Part shown: one piece after another, positions 24,601-36,511 of the stretch
Numbering within the stretch: the stretch's first letter is position 1
How the letters are laid out: every line of letters starts with the position of its first letter
Source of the DNA: Triglochin maritima
Taxonomy: Eukaryota > Streptophyta > Magnoliopsida > Alismatales > Juncaginaceae
Assembly: GCA_963682175.1 (NCBI GenBank)
Contig: OY821791.1
Location: 31,928,326 to 31,992,325, forward strand
DNA length: 64,000 nt
Reading direction: 5' to 3'
The notes under the pieces: generated by a model
Told to the model about the DNA's origin: nothing
Database searches by the model: none
What the model saw: only the letters and a program-made list of their open reading frames with translations
Program-made: the position numbers and the translations under genes

Positions 24601-26141
24601 AACTTCTTCACCTCAAAATCTGGGACCACTAGCGTCGCTAAGAACGCTCTACAACCCTGGTGAATCATCCTCTGAGCCTTCACTGCCGAAACCAAAATCC
24701 GACCATCTCCAGTCTTAGTCCCTCTGATCAACAAATCAGGAAGACCTTTCCTCGAGATCAGAATCTTCTTCTCTCGGCACAAGACTCGAACATCGTACTG
24801 GGACAGCCAATCCATCCCAAGTATGACATCGAAGTCTACCATCGGCAATAAGACCAGATCTGCCGGGAACTCCTGGTCTCCCGAAGCAACCGTGGCGCCG
24901 GGGAGGAAGCTCCCCACAATGCCCACCAAACCCAAGGGTGTGCTGACTTCCAACGTGGCAGTCAACATCGCAGGGGTACGACCTAACACGCTCGCAAACT
25001 GCTCAGAGATAAACGAGTGTGTGGCCCCGCAGTCGAAAAGCACTCTAGCAAATAAACCATCAACATAAAGCGTACCTTCCACCACAGCGCTGGCGTCCCT
25101 AGCCTCCTCCGCCTGAATGGTGAAGACACGTCGCACACTCTTCCCCTGCTGGGAGGGTGCAGCTGGTCGGCTCGGTCCCGCTCCGCTAGCTGAGGAGGAA
25201 CCCGGTCGTCCACTAGGTCCACCTGACCTACTCGGGCAGGAACGAATGAAGTGACCCATCTGGCCACAACCATGGCATGCACCCGATCGAGCCCCACACC
25301 CGCGCCCGGGGTGAACTCTACCGCACTGCCTGCACTGCCCTGAATGTTGTGATGCACCACTATCAGTCTGGGGGCTCTTACCCGGATTTCCCGAAATCTG
25401 ATCTCCAGGTCGTACACTGGCCTTCGTCTGTACCTTCCTGGCCTTTACCGTCTCCTGGTAGTCCTGCTCCATAATCGTCGCAAACTTCACTGCATCGGCT
25501 AAAGTCTGCGGCATACTCGTGGTCATACGAGACCGTAACTGCGGTCTCAACCCTCGGATGAACTTCCGAGCTCTCTGCTCCGGTGTCACATACGTATCCG
25601 GGCAGTAACGCTCCAGGGCGTGAAATCTGCTAATGTAAGCCGTCCGCGTCATCTCTCGCTGCTCAAGAGCCAGGAACTCCTCCTTCTTCCTGTCTCGCGC
25701 ATGCTGGGGGAAATACTGCTGGTTGAACTTCGCGAGGAATTCCTCCCAGCCCACCTCCTCGCTGTCCTCAAACACAACAGCTGACGTGGACCTCCACCAG
25801 TTGGCTGCCTCACCGTCCAACACATAGGTGGCCAGATCCACCTGCCTCTCAGAAGGACAACTGATCGCTCTAAAGATCTTCCGGATCTTGAAGACCCAAT
25901 CCTCAGCTGCCTCCGGCTCACCACTGCTGTCGAAGGGAGGAGGGTGTTGTCGCATAAACCGATCCAGCACTACCCCCGCCCCTGCCTGCTCGACCTGCGC
26001 AGACTGGCGTTTAAGAAACTTGCCCAACTTACCAAGAGTCCCCTGAAGGGTCCTCCTCTCCTCCGCCTCTCTGTCCTCCCTACCAGTCTCCTCACTGGCG
26101 CCCCTATAACGTGAAGGTGGCCTCACACGTCTCGGAGCCAT
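21636..26141 (-). pseudogene. gag-pol of element A, two in-frame stops
   Basis: One frame of about 1,500 codons starts at ATG 26141 ([14 protein letters not shown]). In order it encodes: gag ([20 protein letters not shown]); a CCHC zinc knuckle ([14 protein letters not shown]); a protease ([12 protein letters not shown]); a reverse transcriptase (FVDDILVYS); RNase H ([20 protein letters not shown]); an integrase ([35 protein letters not shown]); and a chromodomain (VEIVDRMEHQLRRRTIPMVK). Stops TAA at 23298-23300 and TAG at 22383-22385 interrupt it in frame, with no frameshift. The frame overruns the polypurine tract and ends about 20 bases inside the LTR. Codon use is GC-rich compared with the host exons. 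The copy is probably immobile on its own. Confidence 0.93.
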
Positions 26142-26259
26142 CTACACAAGAGGACAAGAAACGACAATGAATTAATGATTATGAATGAATGTATGATGAA
26201 TGAAAACTAATGCAAGACCTCTAAGGTGGTTTCATTGGACAAGCACACCGGGACCGAAA

Positions 26260-26271
26260 GCTCTGATACCA
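26260..26271 (-). promoter_or_regulatory. Primer-binding site of element A
   Basis: The minus strand reads TGGTATCAGAGC, complementary to the 3' end of plant initiator methionine tRNA. It lies three bases inside the 5' LTR. This is where reverse transcription would be primed. It is a 12-base match, not a tRNA gene. Confidence 0.9.
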
Positions 26272-26274
26272 AAT

Positions 26275-28022
26275 TGTAACGCCCCGAAACAGCGGAAGAA
26301 TTTAAAACTTTTAAACAGATAAGGAATTAACACTGGGGGCGTCACCAAACCACGAGTACAGATATATATATATATAATATAATACTGTACGATACAAGAG
26401 TCAAGATGATTACAACCCGACACAAAACATATACACCATATGTACAAAGGAAAAATCATCCACCTCGAAGAACAAAAGAGACAGGATCTGGTCTGGGTGC
26501 TCCTGTCCGTAGTCACCACCTCCTACTGACGCGCGCGACCTGACATAAAACATGAATATGCCTGAGTTTCCCGTGGGAAACCCCGAATGCCAAACCCCTA
26601 AAGTATGAACATAATATGCGTAATGAAACATGAAATGCAGTAAAAGCACAATCAATCTCCCGTGCACACCAGGCACAACCGAACACATCGGCCCCGGGTC
26701 TCAAGGGTCCTCTCACCCCAACCCCTCAATCACACGTGCACACAAGGCACCGCTCCTCAGAGCCACAACAACAACGTGCACACAAGGCACCCGCTCCTCA
26801 GAGCCACAACAACAACGTGCACACAAGGCACCCGCTCCTCAGAGCCACAACAACAACGTGCACACAAGGCACCCGCTCCTCAGAGCCACAACACGACCCT
26901 CCTCTCAGGCTGGCAATGTCTGTACTGTCGCCCCGAAAAAGGCCGGAGACCCGTTGCCCTCGAGGCGGATCCAACAACACACGGCACAAGCATCCATATG
27001 CAAAACAGTGCCCAACGGTCGAACGGAAGACCCCAACCGGTCGACCGAACACCACTACTATTCCTCAGAAAAACTGAATTAACGTCCAACCGGTCGACCG
27101 ACTCTCAAACCACGGTCGACCGAAATCCAACAGGGAAAAACCTCTCTCGCTCAAAAGCACCAACGGTCGAACGACCCTAAAATCACGGTCGACCGAAATC
27201 CTCCAGTAGAAATTCCCAACAAATCTACAACACACGGTCGACCGAAACCACACTCCCGGGCGACCGGCCAATAAGTTAACTTAAACGTCGGTCGGACGAA
27301 GTCAATGAGTGGTCGACCGTTTAGATGGTCAACGCCCCCAACCGACCTACAACAGTGCTTTTCGGTCGACCGGCAAGGGGGACCCGTTCGACCGAAAACA
27401 CCCAGAGCCTAATTCCCCTGGTAAAACGTACCACCGGTCGACCACTCGAAGAGTATCGTTCGACCGGTGCAAGGGTTTTCTACCCAAAACACACTACGAC
27501 CGGTCGACCGCGCCATCCCGCCGGTCGACCGTTGCAGAGCAGAAAAGCTGCTGCAAGGATCTCGACGAGCCTTCCGGCCTACCGTCGGCCACTCCAACCC
27601 TCGCAAAGGCTAAAAGGAGATCTACACTAAAGCTTGGCATACCTTAAGGCTTGAAGAAGCCTTTGAAGAACCCCGGCGAGCGCTTCCTCGCAAATCTCTT
27701 CTTCTCCGGCGAAAACCCGAACCCGATCCTTTTCCTCCGGCCACACAATCCGGCGAGCCTCGAATAACACGATCCGGCGAACCTCGAGCTCCTCCTCACC
27801 TCAGAGAGCTGCGGATCACGCGCGAGAGAGAGAGACTTGAGTGAGAGAGAGAAATGCACGAGTGAGAGAGAGAGGGAGAGAGCACCCACCTAAGCAACAC
27901 CTCCCCTCAATCCCCACCCTCCACCTCAACACCACCCAATCCATCTCAGCCCTCCATCTCCTCCTCCTCTAATCCTCCACCTAAACACAATAAACTCATT
28001 AATCAAGGGTTAGGATGTAACA
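26275..28022 (-). repeat. 5' LTR of element A
   Basis: Nearly identical to the LTR at 19911-21655. Visible differences include GGGGTCGTCACC versus GGGGGCGTCACC, and CCGGTCAACCGA (left) versus CCGGTCGACCGA (right, about 27039). It carries eight exact CGGTCGACCG palindromes and the 40/41-bp array at 26735-26897. Confidence 0.93.
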
Positions 28023-28077
28023 ACCAATCTGACCCCTCGTCTCATGGTATTTCTTAAATCTTCTATCCTGAAAGCAT

Positions 28078-29575
28078 TGTAGGATCGTGTGGGTTATGGG
28101 TCCACTAATCACTATTAATCTAATCCACAATTCTCTACTTGATTAAGCAAACAAATGCGCAGCGGAATAAACAAACAAGTAGAGAAAGAAAGACAATGCA
28201 AACCACATAAGACGCGTCGGTTTTTATAGAGGTTCGGCACCCCACCCGGGTCCTAGTCCTCTCTTGTAAGCTCCGCTCGACTCCGCGAGCTCCGCCTACG
28301 TCTTCACTAACCACTCCCCGTTCCGGGCCGGGAGAGAACGCCTTTACACCACAAGCAACGCGAACAACCCTCGCTTGCTTGAATTCTTCCTCTCACAATC
28401 CGAGAGGGACACTTCGGGCTTTCACCGAAGTCCTTGCTTCTTTTGACAACACTTGTAACTGAGTGGGATTCACTCTCTAATTGAGCACACTTTGAGTAGG
28501 ATGAGTATATGATCAAATGTGTGAAGTTTAGGCTTAAAGAGTGTAGAATTGGGAGCTTTGAGGATTGAGGTTTCTCTCTAATGTATTGGGACAATTGGAG
28601 TTGGAGAGTTGTGTTAACAAGAAGTCTTGATCCTCTATTTATAAGCTCCTAAGGTATTCTAGCCGTTGGGGATAGATTTGATTGGGTTTTGTGCAAGATA
28701 CACAAAGCAGAAAATCGGGCTGCAAATCTGTCCAGAACCGGTCGACCGTTAACTTGATTTCAAAGAGAACGGTCGAACAAAAGAATATTCGGTCGGACAA
28801 ACGAGCTAGAACTTAACTCTACTTAAGTGAATCGGTCGAACCAAAGTATGGGGCGGTCGACCGATAAGGGGATTCGGTTGAGACAAAGGACAATCGGTCG
28901 AACGAGAAATGTGTCGACCGATAGCAGGGAATTTGGTTTCTGAAAATATGTTCAACCGGTCGACCGAAACAAGGTCCTCGTTCGACCGGTTACCGAATGT
29001 ATTTTGGGGTTAAGTTTTGTTTTATACGAATACGACCGTTATAGGAATACGACAAGAAAAACGGTCATATTAAAATCCGGGATCGGTCGACCGAAAAGGT
29101 AGAACCGGTCGACCGGTAGAGTTCGGTAAAATCACTGTGGAGAGTCTGTTATAAACCGGTCGAACTGAGAACTGGTTCGGTCGACCGGTTCACACAGGAA
29201 ATCTGGGTTTAAGTTTATAAGTGATTTCCGACTAAGGTTTGGGTGATCTAATGAAGTCCAAATAATGTGAAATTTCGTGTGTGACTTCTATAGGGAACCT
29301 ATTGTGTATGTGATTAGTTTTTAACTCTTGTATGCTCAATTTACACATGTTCCTAAGACTCAAAATAAAATCAAGATTACAAGTCTTCATTTAGCTTTAT
29401 TACAAATCTTGACTTGATTTCCTTCCTTCCATGAGTCTTGATCACCTGTAGAGGTTAGCACATGCAATATATATGCAATGCAATATGTGTGCTACTCTAC
29501 ATCATCATAATTAAGATTAGGTTAATTAAATCATCAAAACCTAGATTAAGGCCAAAAAGCCAACAAGCATCACAT
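28078..29575 (-). mobile_element. Solo LTR, third family, in a PIEZO intron
   Basis: The 1,498-base element runs TGTAGGATCG to AAGCCAACA on the plus strand and has a perfect target duplication AGCAT (28073-28077 and 29576-29580). Read on the minus strand it begins TGTTGGC and ends CCTACA, as plant LTRs do. It contains six exact CGGTCGACCG palindromes with variants, then a TATA-like box, then a conserved leader block (GGTTCGGCACCCCACCC on the plus strand). There is no coding region, so it is a solo LTR. Ty1/copia is a guess from the termini. A second copy lies at 44072-45612. Confidence 0.85.
28635..28643 (-). promoter_or_regulatory. TATA-like box in solo LTR (third family)
   Basis: The minus strand reads TATAAATAG, close to the plant consensus. 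It lies just downstream, on that strand, of the palindrome block and is conserved in the second copy at 44626-44634. The U3/R assignment is inferred. Confidence 0.45.
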
Positions 29576-29683
29576 CTCTTTACCTAATTATATGAATCTC
29601 TTTTAAAATGCAACAAAAATATATATGTCAATATTTGACGATTTTTTTTCTTGATATCCTGATTGTCTTTTCTTTCCACTCTG

Positions 29684-31223
29684 AACAAAGGATAGCAGCT
29701 TACCTTAAAAAGGTTGAGCAGAAGTACTTGTGTATATACCGCTCATGTGGAACATATGTGGCACTTTTGACGATACTTCTTGTCGTCTACCAAGTTACTC
29801 CCAATTATATTTCTTTTGGTTATTTTTTTTCTTATTATTTTGGATAACTGTAGGCAGCTTGCCGGGAAGACAAAAAGACGCTTATGGTTTCTGTTGAGAA
29901 TTTATGCAGTTTTCATTTTCGTATTCAAGTACAGTTTTGAGTAATTTTCCAAGGTTTAAGGCCTGGGTGTCTGCAGTTGTAAGTTTGTATCCAGATCTAG
30001 GGTTTAAGTCTGAAGCCTCACTTTTGGGGAATGTTTGGGAATCAGTGGTTGTCTTGATTGTTATGGAACTTTATAGCTATGAAAGGAGAAAAAGTGCACA
30101 TGACATGAAAAAAGATGATTATTCTTCAAAAAACGGTTTTTGTGGATTTGCAAGGAGAATTTTGGTTCAAAATAGTGAAAAGATTCTATCTGTTGCTGTG
30201 TTTTATGCTTCTCTTTCTCCGATCAGTTTATTTGGTTTTATCTATCTTTTAGGTCTTGTGGGGTATTCTACTCTGCCTAAGATGTCCCGTGTCCCTTCGA
30301 AGTTATTCTTGGTTTTTACGGGGCTTGTTTTTATGTCAGAATATATTTTCCAGTTGTGGGGCAAATCAGCACATATGTTTCCTGGGCAAGACCTCTCAAA
30401 TTTTTCTGTTTTCCTGGGGTTCAGATTATTTAGTCCCGGATTTTGGGGGCTTGAGTCAGGATTAAGAGGACGTGTTCTGGTTATAGTTGCTTGTACTCTT
30501 CAATATAATGTGTTTTATTGGGCAGACAACATGCCAGCCTATTTGAGAAATAGGGGGAAGTGGGAGGAGTCGTGTCACTTATTTGTGTCGCCTGATCTCA
30601 CTCATACAATAGCCGACGAAGAGAACACATCGTTGTTGGATTCTAGCAGCCTTACCCTGAGAAGAAAGAGTCTGTCCTCAAAATCTTGGCCATCATTTCG
30701 TTTAGACAATGGCCAAGCATCAGATTCTGAGCCAGCCGAAGTGGACAACACAAAAAATAAACCAAAAAGGTTCACATTTGGTTATATATGGGGAACTTCT
30801 AAAGAAAGTAACAAGTGGAACAAAAAGCGAATTTATGCTCTGAAGAAGGAAAGGTTTGCGATGCAGAAGAGTGCACTAAAAGCTTATATGAAGTTTTACA
30901 TGGAAAACATGTTTGTCCTCTTCAGTTTGGAGATCAACATGGTTGTCTTACTTCTTGCAAGTTTTGCATTACTAAATGCCTTATCAATGATTTACATTGT
31001 ATCATTGCTGTCGTTTATTCTGCTGAATCGACAAATCCTTCGTAAAGTTTGGTTTGTCTTTGTTATCTTGTTTGCTTCAATCCTCATCCTTGAATATTTT
31101 GCTATGTGGCAAGAGTTGCCATCTTGGGTTTCTTCACCTAAAGATGCAAGTGTCCACTGCCATGAATGTTGGCGTAGCTCCCACCTTTACGAAGGGTTTG
31201 GACTTCCAACAGATATGATCTAA
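29684..31223 (+). pseudogene. PIEZO: PIEZO exon block 4, with frameshifts
   Basis: The block starts at AACAAAGG, which joins in phase to the previous block (SSH/EQRIAAYL). The two bases before it are TG rather than the AG acceptor. It encodes YRSCGTYVALLTILLVVYQV, then KTKRRLW, and then a long open stretch (NVWESVVVLIVMELYSYERR, SGLRGRVLVIVACTLQYNVF, VHCHECWRSSHLY). Frame changes are needed near 29825-29830 (a run of T), near 29850 and near 29935. After SSHLY about ten residues expected before the next exon are absent or degenerate, no good donor is seen, and the frame ends at 31223. Confidence 0.85.
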
Positions 31224-32214
31224 ATGAGTTTGTCATGGTATTTTGACAAAAAAATAGCCATGTGAAGGAAGAGCACCTATCAGCACCAAGTCACCAACAT
31301 CAGTTTTCTCCAATAAATCATCTACAGTCTTACTACAAATACAACAGAAATATGCAGAAACAGTGCATGAAACTTATTATAACAGACAATGTGCTACCCA
31401 AGCCCAAAAAATATTTGAATGATTGATTCCATGTTGAATATAATAATGCCCTTTTCTCTTCGCATCGATTTTCATTCATATATTTAGTACACAATCTTAC
31501 CTTTGTTTGTTTCGTCCTTATGAATCAAAGTTTCCTTCTCCTGTCGTATACGCGATTATGTGCTTCTGGTACTGGATTAGTTGGTGCAGGGTGCTTCCTT
31601 TCACAAGTCAATGAGCCATTGAAACTTTATGTATCACCTATGACATACTGAAAGCCAAATAAGAAAGGGAAGGAGATATAAGTTTCAAGTACATAGACAC
31701 CATTACAACATCATGTCTCCGAAAAGGTAGTTGTAGAAGATCAAATTGCATACTGCCCAAGGCAAACAACAAATCTCACAACTCCAACCAAGACTCAAGT
31801 CAGGGCTCTTTGCTCCTATGAAGGTCAATCATGATGGTTTCTTGGCCTCACATTATGCTTTGCATTTCACCCCGACAAATGAAAAAACAGGCATCACATT
31901 ATGAAAAAAAGTTGACTCCACAATTTGGGGTCCCAATTGTATCCATAGCCCAACCGTGTATAGGGATAACACTGTATCAAGCAATCACGCTCAACTGACA
32001 CTAGAAATATACTCAGCTTCATGATCTTCTGTCATAACCACTGTCAAGTGCTCCAGACTTGCATAAATATGAGCTGCATCAACCAGAAGTGCTGGTTAGG
32101 TACGCAATCTTTATTGTTGGTGCTTAGTTCATAATTTTTGCCTTGAAAAATATCTTTTCGTGGTTTCTATATAATATTACTCCATTTATGACCTAAAAAG
32201 AACTTCATTTGCAG
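31224..32214. other. PIEZO intron
   Basis: Noncoding sequence between two PIEZO blocks, ending in a good TTTGCAG acceptor at 32214. No repeat or other gene was recognised. Confidence 0.6.
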
Positions 32215-34376
32215 GATTAACTGTTGATGATCCGCGAATGCTTGAGCTATTATGTGGTTTTCATTTTCTCGTCTTTCAAGCTCCGTTCAGACCATTTGGT
32301 TAGTTTATCTGGCTCTTATACGTATTCACAAATGAGATCCCAACTTAAAAGTGCATCACTTTGGAGGGAACTTTCTTTTGAGACAAAGAGCATGTGGACT
32401 ATCCTTGATTACTTGAGGCTGTACTGTTACTGTCATTTAGTGGACATTGTGCTTATTTTGATCTTAATAACTGGAACGTTGGAATATGACATCCTACACC
32501 TTGGTTATCTTGGTTTTGCGCTGGTTTTCTTCCGAATGAGACTTGAAATTTTGAAGAAGAAAAACAAAATTTTCAAATACCTGAGGATGTACAATCTTGT
32601 TGTTATTGTTCTCTCTCTGGCATACCAGTCTCCTTACCTAGGAGGCTACAACTCAGGGAAGTGTGAAAAAATCGATTACATTTATGAGTTTATTGGATTT
32701 TATAAATATGATTATGGGTTTCGCATTACATCACGGTCTGCATTGGTTGAAATAGTAATTTTTATGTTAGTGGCTATGCAATCATACATATTTTGCTCTA
32801 AGGAGTTTGATTATGTATCGAGATACCTTGAGACGGAACAGATTGGAGCCATAGTGCGTGAGCAAGAGAAAAAAGCTGCTTGGAAAACTGCTCAGCTGCA
32901 GCATATTCGGAAGTCTGAAGAGCAGATGCATCAGAGGAACTTGCAAGTGGAGAAAATTAAAGCTGAGATGCTCAACCTGCAAATTCAGCTCCATAGCATG
33001 GATTCTCTTTCCAATGGTGGTAACACCCCTCCAAAGAACGAAGGGCTTCGCCGGCGAAGAAATTCTCCAAGATCTGATGAGGTTTCTAAAAGGCAGGATG
33101 AGGAACAGCCATCTAGGAAAGAAGAAGAAACCATCACCTCATTTCCTGAATTTCCTTCAGATTATTTTGCTTCTGATACAGATATACAGATAAATGATTC
33201 TTTTTCCCAGGAGGCATCACCTGAGTTGCAGGACTCCCCAGTGAGCAGGAAAAGTGAGAGTTCATTTTCTATAGAGGCTCTCAGACATTCAATGAACACT
33301 ATCTGTGAGATCACAGAACTTGGGGAGAAAGATCATATTTTTTTTCAAGGTGCAAAAGAAGAACGAGAAATAGATAAAGCAAAGCATAAAGAAAATCGGC
33401 TGCGTTCTGCCGTACAGTTAATTGGTGACGGTGTCTCACAAGTTCAGTACTTTGGCAATCAAGCTGTTACTAATATTGTAAGTTTTCTAAAAATAGATCC
33501 CAATGAATCAGGTTCAGATGGATATTTATCTGCAGAAGATGATTTATCTGATGAAGTGGAAGCCAGCCCAAACCTAATATAGGGGGAACTGGTCATTTGA
33601 GTAGGGGATTTTCTGCTCATTCTGGGAGTGTTGTCGTTGAACCTGTTGCAGCAAGTCTCCAAATTGGAAGAATTTTCCATTTTGTATGGGCCCAGATGCG
33701 ATCAAATGATGACATCGTTTGCTACATTTGCTTTGTTCTAGTGTTCCTTTGGAACTTCAGCTTGATGTCAATGGTTTACATAGCAGCTCTTTTTCTATAT
33801 GCACTTTGTGTGAACTCTGGTCCTAGTTACTTGTTTTGGGTTATCATTCTAGTTTATACAGAAGTAAATATTTTGCTTCAGTATTTGTATCAGATAATCA
33901 TTCAGCACTGTGGTTTCACAATTCGGCCTAGCATATTCCAGCGGCTGGGTTTTCCTACCCATAAAATAACGACATCATTTGTTATCAGCACCCTTCCCTT
34001 GTTCATGGTTTATGTATCCACTCTTCTACAGAGGTCTATAACTGCAAAAGATGGTGAATGGTTGTCACTTACAACAGAGGGAGTTTTCAAAAGAAAAGTT
34101 CTTTACCGAGAAAATGTTACACATGATGACACTTGGAAATTTGAGGTTGGAAAGATTATGTCGCCTATCACAAGATTTATAAAAATAGTAGGAAGGTGTG
34201 TCTGTCGGTATTCGGCATCACTTACACAAGGTTCAGAAGCTCCACCTTATTTTGTGCAACTCTCTATTGAAGTTGAAGACTGGCCAGTGGATGGAATTCA
34301 ACCAGAAAGAGTAGAGTCTGCAATAAATGACGTGCTTATTGCGGCACATGATGAGAGATGCATAGACGAAGTTCAT
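32215..34376 (+). pseudogene. PIEZO: PIEZO exon block 5, with frameshifts, cut by a solo LTR
   Basis: This large exon starts GLTVDDPRML. A frame change at about 32243 is needed to continue into SYYVVFIFSSFKLRSDHLVS. A long open stretch follows (DYLRLYCYCHLVDIVLILIL, DILHLGYLGFALVFFRMRLE, SPYLGGYNSGKCEKIDYIYE), then a charged coiled-coil-like linker (about 32850-33000) and an acidic, serine-rich loop. The frame ends at TAG 33580 and continues one base over (IGRIFHFVWAQMRSNDDIVC, SGPSYLFWVIILVYTEVNIL, FPTHKITTSF, ITAKDGEWLSL). At 34376 the coding is cut by a solo LTR after DERCIDEVH. These are blade and beam segments of the channel. Confidence 0.88.
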
Positions 34377-36506
34377 TGTAACATCCCGAAACAGCGGAAA
34401 ATTTAAAAAAATCATAATCAAGACAAAGAACACAATAATCAAGGCGGGACTGTTACTTCTCATAAACAAATAAGCGGTGCACCATAATACATAAGAGTTT
34501 GCCAAAATGAATACATGATTACAACAAACGACAAGGGAAGATAAACGTAATCATGTGGACCTCAGTGGTCTGACTAGAGGATCCGACTCCAAACGCGCGC
34601 GTCCGCCGATCACCACCCCACTGGACCTACTGCGGTCCTGAAAATATATAACAACAATGCCTGAGTTTCCAGAAGGAAACCCCGTATGCCAACTCACCTA
34701 TATATGCATGCATTACACAATGAACCTATCATACTAGTAGCATGTCATGACATCGACAGAAATGGAAAACAGTTCCCCCGAAGGGTAGAACAGGACATCA
34801 GTCCGACAATCAACAACGAGTCTCCCGAGGAGACCTACTGCAGGCACATGCAGTCTTACAGCACGCGACATCGCACCCCCCACACGCAGCTACACTACTC
34901 AAGGGTTCGGCAGGGAGCCTCTGTCACGCCTGCGCGCCGATAGAATACAGATTTGCAAATCTCAGTGGTCGGAGCCACAGGGACCGACGGGGCCGTCGCC
35001 CGGAAGGTATAACAACAACATCTCGGTAGGTGCCCAGCCGAGGAAACAACATAGCCGGAACAGCCTCGGCTCAACAATCACCATCGCTGGCACAACCTCG
35101 GCGGCATCACCGGCACAGCATCGGTGGTCCATCACAACAGTCCGGCACAGCATCGGACAAAAAAATCCAGACCGAAGTCTGCCAGGTCATCGGGCTCCTC
35201 GAGCCGCAAACACCAACCGCGCCGCTATAAAAGCAGGGCAGCGACCTCCGTAGCCCGTGGGCCGGTAGTCACCTCACCCAACGCCAGTTGCGTGCCCGCA
35301 CAACATCAACACTGGGATCCGCGATCCCTCAGGCCTGCTATACTAATATAAATCCAATCAATCCATCACATTTGTCACGCTCCATACCTGGAACTGACGC
35401 GTCCCGAACACCCACACTCTTCCCAACGGCGGTCCCTGGGCAGGCACGCATCACGCGCCAACCGTCACCTCCCGGCTCACGCACAAGGCGAGGACACGGG
35501 TTTCCGTGGACAAAGTTGGCATTCAAAAGGGAACCTGGAATTCTGTTCTGGGCCCAAACGGTCGACCGTAAGAGGTGATTCGGTCGATCTTTTCCAGAAA
35601 GGAATCGGTCGACCGTCCCTAACACGGTCTACCGCTGCGCACAGAACACAATCCCCCAAACGGTCTACCGAATGTCTAAAACCGGTCGACCGAACGAGGT
35701 CAAAATCCGGAGTTGGTCAACATTACAAATCATTCTATCGGTCGACCGACTCAGGGGTCCCGGTCGACCGAAAACTAACAGTACATCATTTTCAATCTTT
35801 TAAATCCATCGGTCGACCGACTCAGGGGTCTCGGTCGACCGATAACAGTTAGGGTCAACCTACATTTCTATGTCATATAACGGTCGACCGAACATATACC
35901 ACGGTCGAACCACATGCATATAAAATCCAATATATTTAAGTTCCGGTCGACCGAACACAAGGCCTCGGTCGACCGAAACGCAACAGGCAGTAAGTAAACA
36001 CATGCATTCGGTCGACCGCCCAAGGGCCGGTCGACCGTCCGGTCGTCTTCAACCTCGCGCCAGCCGAGGTTTCTTCGCCCAAACGCGACGTCGGAGAGGC
36101 CTCCGACCTCCTCCGACCGACCAACACGACCCTCTCATGAGTGTCAACAACAAACCACACTAGAGAGCGGCATACCTCAACCACGACGACGAAACGCCGG
36201 AGCTCCGCTTACGCACGTCGCCTCCTCCGGTCTCCTCGCGCTAAGCCTCCGCACGAATGTCTTCCTCGTCCGCCCCCTCCGCGACAGCTGCTCCCACCGC
36301 GCGCACCAGCAAGGAAGGAAGAAGAAATGAGGAAGGACAAATGAGGAAGGAGAAGAAAGAAGAAGATGAAAGAAAAGTCCTATTTAACTCGGATGCTACA
36401 GTACCCGACCCTTCACCTTCCCATGCAACTCCTGCACACTTACCTTCCCCATGCAAACCACACCTTAAACCCGAGTTAACCCTAAACCCGGGTTAGGGTT
36501 CTAACA
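34377..36506 (-). mobile_element. Solo LTR (element-C family) inside a PIEZO exon
   Basis: The 2,130-base element runs TGTAACATCCCG to TTCTAACA and is homologous along its length to the LTRs of element C but visibly more divergent. Its flanks TTCAT (34372-34376) and CTCAT (36507-36511) agree at four of five bases, a worn target duplication. It carries twelve exact CGGTCGACCG palindromes between about 35560 and 36040. PIEZO coding continues on both sides. The internal region was lost, presumably by LTR-LTR recombination. Confidence 0.88.
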
Positions 36507-36511
36507 CTCAT

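Larger units (their letters stand above)
19911..28022 (-). mobile_element. Full-length chromovirus (Ty3/gypsy) 'A' inside a PIEZO exon
   Basis: Two LTRs (19911-21655 and 26275-28022), each TG...CA, enclose a gag-pol region on the minus strand. A perfect 5-bp target duplication ACCAA lies at 19906-19910 and 28023-28027. The primer site next to the right (5') LTR matches the 3' end of initiator Met tRNA. Purine-rich AAGGAGGGTGGAT borders the left (3') LTR. The C-terminal chromodomain places it among chromoviruses; the long LTRs suggest the Tekay/Del branch. The two LTRs differ at only a handful of positions in my reading, so the insertion is young. Confidence 0.95.
19693..28046 (+). pseudogene. 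PIEZO: PIEZO exon block 3, split by chromovirus A
   Basis: The coding sequence runs from 19693 (after TTGTAG) to 19910 and encodes EIGALLCFCALQNHGFKMIL and SILKAGLNKSVLSCVYASPH. It is then interrupted by the 8.1-kb element A. It resumes after the target duplication at 28028 and ends at a GTATTT donor after 28046 (SDPSSH). Removing the element and one ACCAA copy leaves the frame open, so this exon was intact when the insertion occurred. The insertion sits in a soluble linker between blade helices. Confidence 0.8.

Noticed and set aside
26260..26271. TGGTATCAGAGC considered as part of a tRNA gene
   Set aside because: It is a 12-base match next to an LTR with no tRNA body; it is the primer site of the retrotransposon.
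28078..29575. Considered as a complete small retrotransposon (TRIM-like)
   Set aside because: No internal pair of direct repeats, primer site or polypurine tract was found; a single LTR with a target duplication fits better.
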